Source of the DNA: Pirellulaceae bacterium
Lineage (GTDB): Bacteria; Planctomycetota; Planctomycetia; Pirellulales; Pirellulaceae
Assembly (NCBI GenBank): GCA_020852965.1
Contig: JADYZV010000064.1
Coordinates: 24,740 to 88,739 of the forward strand
DNA: 64,000 nucleotides
Reading direction: 5' to 3'
Under the pieces are notes generated by a model. It searched no databases. It had not been told where the DNA came from and saw only the letters and a program-made list of their open reading frames with translations. The stretch's first letter is position 1; each line of letters starts with the position of its first letter. This document shows, piece by piece, positions 38,371 through 48,000 of this stretch. A program made the position numbers and the translations under genes.

Positions 38371-39612
38371 CTAGTACGCGTAGCGATATTCGAGTCGCAT
38401 GATGTCGGAATACCAGCGATCACCGGTAACGGCAAAACCATAGCTGGATGCGATACTCTGCCGACCGGCCGAGTAGCGTAGTCCCGTCTTGAGATTGACA
38501 ATCGTGTCGTTGTCCGCATCGAGTACTACGGGGTTGTCTACCCCACCGAAAGCCAAGCCGTCGGTGATATACCAGGCCACCGTTTCAAACGTTCCGGCCA
38601 AACGGCGACGCTGTGAGTGGGTATCCAGGTTGAGCAAGTCATAGCCACCCCCCACTCCAGCTCGCAAGATGGTGCCGGCAAAGTTGCCTCGCCCCGCGAC
38701 CTGCGAATCGGACAACGGAATCCATACTTGGAATTCTCCTTGCGTGACCAACCGATCATTGACTCGGCCCAGGTAGAGCACACCTGGTTCAAGCGACGCA
38801 TGTCCCGTACCTAGTCCTCGATCTGCATCGCCGGTAGGCGCATAGACTCGAAGCTGTGCGGTCCAGAATTGGCTGTCGGTATGGTATAGCGATCCCTTGA
38901 AACCAAAGTTAAGATCGCCCATGCCTCCCGTATTGTCGTTGATATCAGGGTTGATAAACCGTACGGGTGCTTCTGCAAACAGTGAAAATCCTGGAGAGAT
39001 AGCCCGCTCTAAATACGGAGTAAACTCTTGATAGTCGACGCTTCGCTCAGGCCTGAGTGGCCCAGGTGCGTTTCCGCCAAAGCAACCGCACTGTCCATAG
39101 AAGAACTCGGCACGATCGGGGAGCGGATTGTTGTAGGCGGCATCAAAGCGATATCGAAACATATTGGCAATGATCGCATTGTCGATATAGGTCCCTGGTG
39201 CCATCGCCGCAAAGGAGGAGCCAGGTGAGCTGCCGGAAGTCAAGCTAATATTTCCAAAGCCACCGCCACTTGATGCTCCGCTCCCTGTCCCTGTGCTGCT
39301 ACCGCTACCGCTACCAACTCCCGACCCGACATTCCCTTGTGTCGCCGGCATTCCCATTGCGCTAGGTGCATCGAGGACGTTGGGGGAACCCTGTGTGTCG
39401 ATCGTTGCTTGATCAGACAGTGAACCGTGCGCTCCAGGAGCCGTCGACGTGCCGGGTGAAAAGTAGCTCTGTGATGGGCAGCACCCACCCCCCACGAGAG
39501 AATCGCAGCCTAACGGACCGCAATTCTGGGCGAGGACAATATTCGGAGCTAACATCGTGACCGACAGAGTTGCCACGAACAAGTTTAGAAAACGTGAATT
39601 TGCAATTCGCAT
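38371..39612 (-). CDS. secreted outer-membrane barrel-like protein
   Basis: 413 residues from the ATG at 39612 (AAGGA upstream), which opens a signal peptide ending near NIVLAQN. A small Cys cluster (CGPLGCDSLVGGGCC) is followed by a Gly/Ser/Thr-rich linker and a C-terminal beta domain of about 280 residues with alternating amphipathic strands, ending in RLEYRYAY. The terminal aromatic residue and strand pattern suggest an outer-membrane beta barrel. The overall plan (signal, Cys cluster, low-complexity linker, barrel) is the same as in the protein at 14617, so they may be distant paralogues. A longer frame back to 39879 is not used because it would bury the signal peptide. Function unknown. 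Confidence 0.75.
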   Translation of the reverse strand: MRIANSRFLNLFVATLSVTMLAPNIVLAQNCGPLGCDSLVGGGCCPSQSYFSPGTSTAPGAHGSLSDQATIDTQGSPNVLDAPSAMGMPATQGNVGSGVGSGSGSSTGTGSGASSGGGFGNISLTSGSSPGSSFAAMAPGTYIDNAIIANMFRYRFDAAYNNPLPDRAEFFYGQCGCFGGNAPGPLRPERSVDYQEFTPYLERAISPGFSLFAEAPVRFINPDINDNTGGMGDLNFGFKGSLYHTDSQFWTAQLRVYAPTGDADRGLGTGHASLEPGVLYLGRVNDRLVTQGEFQVWIPLSDSQVAGRGNFAGTILRAGVGGGYDLLNLDTHSQRRRLAGTFETVAWYITDGLAFGGVDNPVVLDADNDTIVNLKTGLRYSAGRQSIASSYGFAVTGDRWYSDIMRLEYRYAY

Positions 39613-39898
39613 AGCCGAAATCCTTTCTGGGCTTGCGTAACGAACCATCCGGTGCGATTTTCGCACGAAATGTCTAGTTCGACGACGGGCGCGTGATAGG
39701 ATCAAGAAATTCGGGCTAACCACCCGATATAAACCAGAAATAGGACCTTGGCCTAACGATTGATCCGAATCACGTCTCTTGCCAAATGACATTCCTCGTT
39801 CGTCGGTGTCTTCATCGCAATGGAGCCACGCTGGAAGATTTCCGTCGGGTTTGCCCTGGCGACGCTTGGCCCCTAGCACTTTGCGACAGTTGACTCCG

Positions 39899-40441
39899 CT
39901 AGCGTGTCTGAGCGCGGTAGAACTTCGCGGAGCCAGTGACGGTGATCGTTCGCGTGATCGTCGTAGTCACGCCGTTGTCAGTTGTAGGGGCAGGACGGAT
40001 GGTGACGGCTGAAAACAGGAGTTGGTTTAGAAGTACCTGGCGTTGCCCTCCCACGTTCTGCTCGTAGACCATCAACTGCCCGTTGTCCCCAATGGATGCC
40101 ACGATGGCCGTGTGATGAGGCCGCGATTCGGAACGGGTTTCCTCGGTCCATTCGGTGCTGCCATCTGACCGTGTGATGTCGGTCCTAGTAGTCTCCGTGA
40201 AACCGAAGTTGCGGAACTGAATCACATCGCCAGCTTGAGCTTGACCGATTGTCACCTCGCGTCCCCAGACATAGTCCGCATTGGCGGAGATCGTACCAAA
40301 ATCACTGGCCGATTTGACGTTGATGCTACGAAGGGCCAAGTCGGCTAGAGCAAAGCACTCGCCATCACCCACGGTATGTCCGAGTCTCTGCGAGGCGAAT
40401 TGGGCTACTAAGGTTGACTGAGAAGCGGCGACGTCTGGCAT
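39899..40441 (-). CDS. NlpC/P60- or CHAP-like Cys/His hydrolase candidate
   Basis: 180 residues, start well supported by GAGGGG before ATG 40441. The order GDGECFALADLAL (Cys29), then AQAGDVIQFRNFGF, then PHHTAIVASIG is the Cys-helix and His-strand layout of papain-like peptidoglycan amidases and endopeptidases (NlpC/P60, CHAP). No signal peptide is visible, so export would need another route. It lies about 4 kb from the vgrG/RHS operon on the same strand, so an effector role is conceivable but unproven. Some relatives of this fold act on other amides or are transglutaminase-like. The leader before the ATG closely matches that of the barrel-like gene at 16068. Confidence 0.6.
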   Translation of the reverse strand: MPDVAASQSTLVAQFASQRLGHTVGDGECFALADLALRSINVKSASDFGTISANADYVWGREVTIGQAQAGDVIQFRNFGFTETTRTDITRSDGSTEWTEETRSESRPHHTAIVASIGDNGQLMVYEQNVGGQRQVLLNQLLFSAVTIRPAPTTDNGVTTTITRTITVTGSAKFYRAQTR

Positions 40442-40793
40442 GTTAATTCCCCTCAGGCTAATACGAATTGGCGCGTTGGTTCTACGATGGTTGTCGCACG
40501 TAAGAGGTCTGTGTTGCCCGAATTTCTAGAAACTCCCTGTTTTAGTCTGCGCTGCGGCACTGATTTGCTTCCGAGAGAGATTGAGCCATGCGATCAGCCA
40601 TCGCGTGCTTGGCCGCTTGCCCTGCGCCCTTTCATCGAGCGCGCCAAGTTTGTTTCACTCATACTGTGAATAGGATAGTTGCGACGAAGGACTTTGGGAG
40701 TGTGCCTGCACTATAGTCCAGCTCCACCTTGAGTCCTCGCAATCCGAGTCGTTGGTCCCGACGGCGCAAGCCCAAGATGTCGATGACTGCGCG
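40442..40793. other. intergenic gap
   Basis: 352 bases between two minus-strand genes, presumably holding the promoter of the Cys/His protein. Short open frames here lack support; nothing else seen. Confidence 0.4.
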
Positions 40794-42407
40794 CTAGCCG
40801 ATCAGCAAGGCATAGCGAGCGAATCGAACTAAATGCTCCTGCAAGATTTGAGGTCTGCCTCGATTCGTGATTGCTTCCATAGAGCGGTCAACACTATCTA
40901 TGGATTGAGCACAAGCCACGTCGGACGACTCGAAAGCTTCAGGGAACTGCTCGCTGAAGATTTCTAACAATTCATCGCGCGAGCGTTTCCCGTCCAAATG
41001 CGCGACTAAGAAGCGCTCGGCTTGCGTGAGTCGTACCGATTCATGGCGAAGATTGGACACAATCTGAGAACGATTGGACTGCAAGCGAACGAGAGGGCTT
41101 GCCATGGGCGCATCCGAAGGTTCTCCTGTCAAGCGAACTGGCTGGCGCGACAGTTCGACGACCGGTAGGCTTGTCGATGAATACGTAGTCAGCAAGGCTT
41201 TGGCCAATTCGGTTTTGCAGTCTAGACGCTCGCGCATCAAGTTGGCTTGCTCCAGCAATTGGTGCGCTTGTTGTAAGAGAATCTCAAATGGCAACAAATT
41301 TGGCCAAGCTTGACGCAGGGCGACCAAGGCGGCTTTGAAAATCGGCAGTTGCGTACTCAGCGTGGTTTCCGTACCAAGTTCAAAAACTTGGACGACGTCC
41401 GACGAATAGTCTACCGACGAAGCGTTTGGGATCATTTGAGATCCGACAAACAGGTCATGGATGCGCTCGCTGCCGACGGCATAATTCGGCTGACGTCCAG
41501 CTCGACAGATCAACGTTTGACGAAAAGATCGATTGCGCAAAAAATCCAAATACTGTTCTTTTTCCAACAAGCGTGGGGCCAGTTCTTGCAACTCATGGCG
41601 AATTTCGTCGCTCAATCCAGCGGGTTCGATCATGGCGGAAAAATCGGCTTCTCCCACGTAACGCAGCTCCATGCCTGATAACATCTCACAAAAGTCAAGA
41701 AACCAAATGGGTTCATTGATCTCTTCTAAATGCTCGTGAAACAGATAGGCGTCAGGCAATTGGCTGAGTTGTGCCAGATTCTCGCGAAGCAGCAGCCCAT
41801 AGGAGTCTTGATTGCCCGCAGTGGCGCGCGTCAAGAAATCGAGCAAACCACGAGCGCGACCAATTCGTTCGCGCGGATCATCGCTGGAGAAACGCCCCAC
41901 ATGGTAGCCCATCATATTGCGGATCGCGCCACGACCATGCCAACCCGGTTGCGTGTTGTAGCTGATATACGCGATCCCCTCCGCGGTCAACAACTCGCGG
42001 ACCAACCGCAAGATAGCTAGTTGAACTCGCTGCGGAACCCACGAAAATACGCCATGGCAGACGATATAGTCGAAACTTCCCCACGATGCGTCGAGTTGCT
42101 CGATCGCGCGATGTTCGAGTTGTATATTGGTAAGCCGAAGGTCGTTCACCCATTGGCGGCCCATTTCGATCTGCACACTCGATGCATCGATTCCCACAAA
42201 TTGACATTCGGGGGCAGCCACCGCCATCGGAATGAGATTGCTTCCGTCGCCACAGCCAAGTTCCAACACGCGACAGTTTTGCGACGATGGGGCCGGCAGC
42301 GATAACAGCCAAGCGATCGTTTCCAGCCGTCGCGGATGGGTTTGCGGTTGCGCAAAGGTCGGGTACGGAACCGAATCGTAACTATTCATAAATGCTTGGC
42401 GGTGCAT
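40794..42407 (-). CDS. SAM-dependent methyltransferase with methyltransferase regulatory domain
   Basis: 537 residues. The N-terminal class I methyltransferase domain (about 30-210) has motif I VLELGCGDGSNL (about 47-58), FVGIDASS at the end of strand 2, and FDYIVCHGVFSWVP. The middle region (about 220-320) matches the methyltransferase regulatory domain seen in bacterial protein-lysine methyltransferases of the Rickettsia PKMT type. The C-terminal 200 residues are helical and may bind substrate. Likely role: methylation of surface or secreted protein; the substrate is unknown. ATG 42407 is the first in-frame ATG, with a weak AAGAGAG upstream; a second ATG lies 18 bases downstream without a ribosome site. 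Confidence 0.85.
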   Translation of the reverse strand: MHRQAFMNSYDSVPYPTFAQPQTHPRRLETIAWLLSLPAPSSQNCRVLELGCGDGSNLIPMAVAAPECQFVGIDASSVQIEMGRQWVNDLRLTNIQLEHRAIEQLDASWGSFDYIVCHGVFSWVPQRVQLAILRLVRELLTAEGIAYISYNTQPGWHGRGAIRNMMGYHVGRFSSDDPRERIGRARGLLDFLTRATAGNQDSYGLLLRENLAQLSQLPDAYLFHEHLEEINEPIWFLDFCEMLSGMELRYVGEADFSAMIEPAGLSDEIRHELQELAPRLLEKEQYLDFLRNRSFRQTLICRAGRQPNYAVGSERIHDLFVGSQMIPNASSVDYSSDVVQVFELGTETTLSTQLPIFKAALVALRQAWPNLLPFEILLQQAHQLLEQANLMRERLDCKTELAKALLTTYSSTSLPVVELSRQPVRLTGEPSDAPMASPLVRLQSNRSQIVSNLRHESVRLTQAERFLVAHLDGKRSRDELLEIFSEQFPEAFESSDVACAQSIDSVDRSMEAITNRGRPQILQEHLVRFARYALLIG

Positions 42408-42584
42408 GACGGATCGAGCTCTCTTGGGAGATTACGTGATGCGTGTTAATCGTATCCTGCAGTGTCAGCCAGGACGATTGCTTCGCTCTTCATCGACACG
42501 AGCATTGAATTTTAGACTCACGCATCATACAACTGTAGCCTACCATCAACCGAACTGCTTCGCATCACAAACCAATCTGCCACG

Positions 42585-43148
42585 ATGTCAGAACCACCCA
42601 TTCGTCAAGCGATCGATTTCACTCAAGATACAATCGTTGCCCGCGCCGCCGATTATCGCAATTTGGTTGTCATCCTTTCGCTTGGCACATGCGGCCTGCT
42701 AATTACGACGCTGGTGACTTGGAATTGGATGTTGCTATTTGTGTTTTGTTGGTTGTTACCCTTGGTCCATGGTTGGTTGTGGTTAGACGCTCGCCGCATT
42801 CGACGTTGGCGAAGTCGCATCATCGAGATCTGCGACACTGGTCAGCTCGACATTGAGGTCTTTCGTTCGACCATTTCTCATTTAAAAAACCTTCCCCAAT
42901 CGACACTCAGCGGCATGCTCGACTTATTGCCGTCAGACCGTACCGCTGCTCTGGGGAACGAGGAAGAAAGGCTTGGAAAGCAACAATCAGCACGGCAGGC
43001 GGAACGGGCTTATTGGATTAATCTGATTGTTTCCACCCTAGGTTGCTTGTTCGTCATGATGGGCGTGTTTCTCAACGCCTGGCTCTTGCTGGCTGGGCTG
43101 GCGATTTGTATTGGCTGCGCCAGACTGTCCCAATGGATCGTCAGGTAG
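42585..43148 (+). CDS. small multi-pass membrane protein of unknown function
   Basis: 187 residues. Two hydrophobic helices near 25-65 (VVILSLGTCGLLITTLVTW, MLLFVFCWLLPLVHGWLW) and two near 143-180 flank a charged central loop (about 70-140). No catalytic motif is seen. Its 3' end overlaps the convergent cysteine desulfurase gene by 8 bases, so the stop codons are interlocked. Function not recognised. Confidence 0.7.
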   Translation: MSEPPIRQAIDFTQDTIVARAADYRNLVVILSLGTCGLLITTLVTWNWMLLFVFCWLLPLVHGWLWLDARRIRRWRSRIIEICDTGQLDIEVFRSTISHLKNLPQSTLSGMLDLLPSDRTAALGNEEERLGKQQSARQAERAYWINLIVSTLGCLFVMMGVFLNAWLLLAGLAICIGCARLSQWIVR

Positions 43149-44322
43149 ATCTCCTGGTGGGGTTCATCCCGGCGGAGCCAGCGATCCTTCGCAGCTTGCG
43201 CACCGAACCGATAATCTTCTCCAGTGCATAGTCGATCTCCTGTTCGGTAGTGAAGCGGCCCAAGCTGAATCGAATACACGAGTAGGCCTCGTCATCCGTC
43301 AGTCCGATCGCCTTCAGCACGTGGCTCGGTCGCGAATCACCACTTGAACAAGCCGACTTGGTCGAACAAGCGATATCGTGCATATCGCGAATCATCGTCC
43401 GCGCATCGACTCCGCGAAAACCAATATTGCTCGTATTGCACAGCCGTTCCGCCCCCGCTCCATTGATCCAGATATCCGGCAGTTCAGTCATTAGTGTCGC
43501 TTCCAGCCGATCTCGCAGTTGGACAATTCGCTGATTATCCGACTCCATTTCCTCCTTGGCTATGCGACACGCTTCCCCAAACCCCACGATGCCCGGCACA
43601 TTGAGTGTTCCCCCACGCAGCCCGCGTTCCTGGCCACCGCCGACGATTAGCGGCTCGAATTTTTCTCCCTCGCGAATGACTAGTGCTCCAACACCTTTGG
43701 GGCCGTAAATTTTGTGTGACGAGAATGCCGCGAAGTCAAAGTTGCTTCGACTGATATCGACCTGTAGTTTACCGACGGCTTGAGTTAAATCACACAGAAA
43801 GCTAGCTCCTGCTTCCTGTGAAACCTGACAAATTTCATCAACGGGAAGGATTGTCCCTGTTTCATTGTTCGCCGCCATAGCCGAAACCAAGGTTCGTTTG
43901 TCTGAACGAGCAGCCGCGCGAACTTCATCTAAGTCACACACACCGTTCCGATCCAGGTCTAGAATGACAAGCTCCAAGCCGGTCATCCGTCTCATGTGTC
44001 GGCAGGATTGCAGCACCGCCGCGTGTTCCGTAGCGAGTGTTACAAGTTTGCATCGCTCCCAATCTTGATAGCCGACAACGCCCCGAATAACAGTTGACAA
44101 ACTTTCCGTAGCGCCGCTTGTAAAAATCACCGACGCCGGCACTTGATTGATAGACCGAGCCATTTCATACCGTGCGTCTTCTATCGCTCGCTGAGCATCC
44201 CATGCCAAACGATATCCGTGTGCCGACGCATTGCCCCAACCTTCGCTCAGCCATAGTTGCAGCGCTGCTAAAACACGTGTGTCGACCGGCGTGGTCGCGC
44301 AATTGTCAAGGAAGACGTCCAT
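43141..44322 (-). CDS. cysteine desulfurase (NifS/IscS family, PLP-dependent)
   Basis: 393 residues, ATG 44322. The enzyme takes sulfur from cysteine as a persulfide for Fe-S clusters or thiolation. The PLP lysine is Lys204 in SSHKIYGPKG, the ATES cofactor loop is in TSGATESLS, and the persulfide cysteine is Cys325 in KSACSSGDSRPSHVL. The N-terminal LDNCATTP is typical of the family. Length fits NifS/IscS enzymes. No Fe-S scaffold gene is next to it, so the assembly partner lies elsewhere. The gene follows the putative immunity gene by about 120 bases on the same strand and may mark the edge of the island. Confidence 0.95.
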   Translation of the reverse strand: MDVFLDNCATTPVDTRVLAALQLWLSEGWGNASAHGYRLAWDAQRAIEDARYEMARSINQVPASVIFTSGATESLSTVIRGVVGYQDWERCKLVTLATEHAAVLQSCRHMRRMTGLELVILDLDRNGVCDLDEVRAAARSDKRTLVSAMAANNETGTILPVDEICQVSQEAGASFLCDLTQAVGKLQVDISRSNFDFAAFSSHKIYGPKGVGALVIREGEKFEPLIVGGGQERGLRGGTLNVPGIVGFGEACRIAKEEMESDNQRIVQLRDRLEATLMTELPDIWINGAGAERLCNTSNIGFRGVDARTMIRDMHDIACSTKSACSSGDSRPSHVLKAIGLTDDEAYSCIRFSLGRFTTEQEIDYALEKIIGSVRKLRRIAGSAGMNPTRRST

Positions 44323-44444
44323 CAAAAGTTATCTATGGGGGCTCATCGAGGCTCGCTATCGCATAGGAACATAGGCTTGATCGAAACGCGGATACGCCTA
44401 TTCAAGGTAATCTGCCTAGCGAGTCCATTTCGCACTATCAAAAA

Positions 44445-45017
44445 TCAAGGAAGTGTAAGTCTTTCCATCGTACGCTCTGCTAAGCTCCTGGAAAAATCAC
44501 TCGTGATAGTCGTCGTAGAAATAGAATCCAAATATAATTCGTCGTCGGGAGTGGCTCTGTGATAGCGCAATTCGACCCCATTGGGCAGCAGAACAAGAAC
44601 TTGGTTTTCAGACAGAAATGCGTCTGCTTGGCCGATCAGCGACAAGTTCTCAAGATAACTGGACAAAGCTGAAATACAACTAATCTCCTTGAATTGTCCC
44701 CAATCGTTCGCTCCTTGTTCATGGCCAACTGACGCCGGATTTGCAAATTTTATGGTACTCCCAATGAAGCCCCCACCATGCTCAAAATAGAGATTGACAG
44801 AAAAGGTCGGTGAATCGAAGGTCACGATTGAGTACCGTCCCTCGCGCCACGTTTCGTCTGCTGCAGCCGTTAACGAACTAAAAGCAATCGCGGTGACGCT
44901 CTCACGAAACGACTCGTTATTCAATATGCAGTTCCGCGCATCGAAATTCAAAATCTGTGACTTGACCCGCGCGGCATCACGCCCTAAAGCTATCGCCTTG
45001 TCGCGAAACTCATTCAT
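44445..45017 (-). CDS. putative immunity protein paired with the RHS toxin
   Basis: 190 residues. Its ATG at 45017 overlaps the stop of the RHS gene as ATGA, the usual arrangement of a toxin and its cognate immunity gene. No signal peptide is seen, so it should act in the cytoplasm. The sequence has mixed alpha/beta segments (YSIVTFDSPTFSVNLYFEHG, NQVLVLLPNGVELRYHRA) and matches no family I know. The role is inferred from position only. By eye it is more AT-rich than the flanking genes, as is common for toxin tips and immunity genes. Confidence 0.7.
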   Translation of the reverse strand: MNEFRDKAIALGRDAARVKSQILNFDARNCILNNESFRESVTAIAFSSLTAAADETWREGRYSIVTFDSPTFSVNLYFEHGGGFIGSTIKFANPASVGHEQGANDWGQFKEISCISALSSYLENLSLIGQADAFLSENQVLVLLPNGVELRYHRATPDDELYLDSISTTTITSDFSRSLAERTMERLTLP

Positions 45018-48000
45018 GTGCCACACCCTCTGTTCAAATTTCGTTCTAGGTGTGCAAACTCGGCACCTCGGCGAGGAAATGCGGACTTTGCCGCACCAGC
45101 CACGGATGCCATTTTTTGCCTATTGGCGGGATTGTCTAGGAATGTCCCCACCTGCCCAGTCACATTTCGCCATAGAGCCTGGTCCCGAGGGTTGCTCGAA
45201 TTAGCCAGCGCGCGGGCTCTTGGATCGGCTGGAACAATCGCTACCCCGCCTTGGTGATCTGGACGCAGACCAACATGTATGGGTCTACCGGTCGGCATGC
45301 CAACATTCACGTGTACGCCTCGCGTTAAAACATCAGGAAGCGCGGTGTTGGCACTGACGGCCAATCCAAGTGGGTCAATCCAATTGATCGGATTGGTGGC
45401 GTAGGCATAGAGATTAAGGCCGCCGGATAACGCAATGGGATCTTGGCTAATGTATCGCCCAACATCTGGTGAATAATATCGAAAACGGTTGTAGTGCAAC
45501 CCTGACTCATCGTCGTACCACTGGCCCGGGAGGCGAATCGGGAATGTGCGACTGGACACTTGATCTTGATCAAAAGCTCCCCATGAAGTTACTCGCATGG
45601 CTTCCTGTAGGTTCCCTGAACTGTCGAAGACCTCACGCGGTGTGCCCAGGTGGTCGTTGATGATTGTGCACATGCCTTGATCATCTACTTTCGCCAGCGG
45701 CGCAAAGCCCGCTCTCTCAAAAATCCAAGCCTCCGCCAGCTCCGCATTCTTAACCACTTGGATTATCACATCCTCATCCCACAGAAAACGCGAAGTCTGG
45801 TTGAGAACCTTCTTCGAAACACGTCGGCCAAACGCATCGTAATTGTATGTGCAGCGTTCACCATTCGGGCTTATCAGCTCTCTCAACTGACCTTTCGCAT
45901 CCCACTTGTATTGCCATACCGTCGGCTCGGCGCCAGAAGCCCGCTCTACCTTTCGGATCAGGCGACCGTCCGCGTCATAATCAAACTTTGTATCTTCCGA
46001 CTTCAGCAAGCGATTACCCGTGTCGTAAAAATGTTCGCGAGTCTTGCTGGTGCCGTTTTGCTGGTAGATTGTGGACAGATTGTTGCATTCGTCGTAGGTA
46101 AATTCCTCTCGATGGTTGTTCGCCGAATAGGAACCAACCAACCTCGCCGCCGGATCGTACACATATTCTGTCGCTCCCCATCTACTGTCCAGATTGGCAA
46201 CTAGCAGCCCACCCTTATCATAGGTGAAGTATCGCTCAACGTCGTTGGCCGCCGATGATTCTCTAACCACCGCTGACGCATTAACTTGTACGGCAGAAGA
46301 TTCGTGGCTAGAAACCTGTTGTTGAACGAGTCTTCCCATCGAATCGTATCGTTGCTCGAGTTTCAGTTTTCCGGCCATGCTTCGACGAATCTCCAATCCA
46401 CGCGCATCACGTTCAAAACCAATGACTCGATTGCCTGACATTTTGAGCTTTGCAACGCGACCATTGGCATCCAATTCATAAGAGACATCATGGGCTAAAC
46501 TGGTTGTAACGTGAATCAACTCACCTGATTTATTATACTCTTTGCGGACCCATTCTTTGTCTTGAGTTTCCTGTATCAGCAGTCCGGTTGGATCGTACTT
46601 GAACTCGACTTGCGAGTCGGCGTTAGTGCCGCCAACCATCCGCCCAACTGGATCGTAAGCAAAGACCGCTTTCTCGCCTGTAGGCAGCGTTTCTTCAACG
46701 AGTCGCCCTAGCAGATCATGTTTGTAACGAATGCACTCGCCGTTTCCATTGATGAATGAGCTGCAATTGCCGGCGGCATCATATGTGAATTGATGGTGCC
46801 GCCCGTCAAACGATATCTCTTCCACCATCCGCCCTTCGGTATCGTAAATGTATGAATAGCGTTCTTTTTTTTCATTGACGACCGCGAGTAGGCGATCAGG
46901 TTCGGTCCCCCATTCATAGTGGGTCGTGTGTCCAAGTGCGTCGCTGCGTTTCAGTAATCTTCCGCAAGGACCGTACCGATAGGTTTGGCAGCTACCATTG
47001 GCATCGGTATAACTGCTCAAATTGTCGCCTGAATCGTAACTCGCTAGCACACAGGTCCCATCGGGCTGCGCAACCGAAACTAGGTTCCCTGACGGGTCGT
47101 AACGGAAGCAAGTAACATCACCAATCGGTCCAATGCGCTCGACTAGCCTTCCAAACGGATCCCACTTATAGCTGGTGACATGTCCCAAGAAATCTGTCTC
47201 CTCCCGAAGCATGCCATTTTCGTATCGAAGCGTCCTCACGAAACCTTGTGGATCCGTGATGCGTATCGGATTCCCCCCGGAGTCGTACTCGAATTGCCAG
47301 CGCGCTCCTAGCGGATTCACCGATGCAGATAATAAACGCCTGCCGTTATACTCGCGCTTCCATGTTGCGCCTGACGGATCAGTCATTGAAGTCGGCTGAT
47401 GAAACTCATTGTAGGTTATTTGCGTCACGTTCCCAAGAGCGTCCGTGATGGAGTCTCTATTTCCGAATTCATCGTAGGTATATTTCGTGGACGCTCCGAT
47501 CTCATCAATTTGTTCGACAATCCGACCAAAGTCATCGTAGTTTGTCTCGCGTTTACCTCCCGTCGATGATAACGCAGAGCCTATTTGGCCACTCGGCAGT
47601 GAGCGGAAGGTTTTGGTAACCCCATAGCTGTCCGTGACAACTGTCGTTCCAATCGGATCCATGTAACGCAAACGCTTCTCGTTATATCGGTCGAGCCCAG
47701 TAAACGCTACGCAACGGTTCAAGTCATCGTACTGGTAACTGTAAACCGCGCCGTCAGGAAGGATTTCTTCCTTCAGTCTTGAATGATCGTCGTAGGCGTA
47801 TCTGTGAGCGAGTTCCCGACGATTGACGACAGCAACTAGTCGCGAGAGCTGGTCGTATACGTAACGCACCAGCGTTGGATCTGGAGAGTTTTCGAGCGCA
47901 ATGGAATCGATCCGTCCATCGGGCCTGTAGAGAATCGAGATTGCACGTTGCTCAGCGCTCTGTCTGATGGTAGTCAGTCTGCCATCACCGTTCCAGACTA

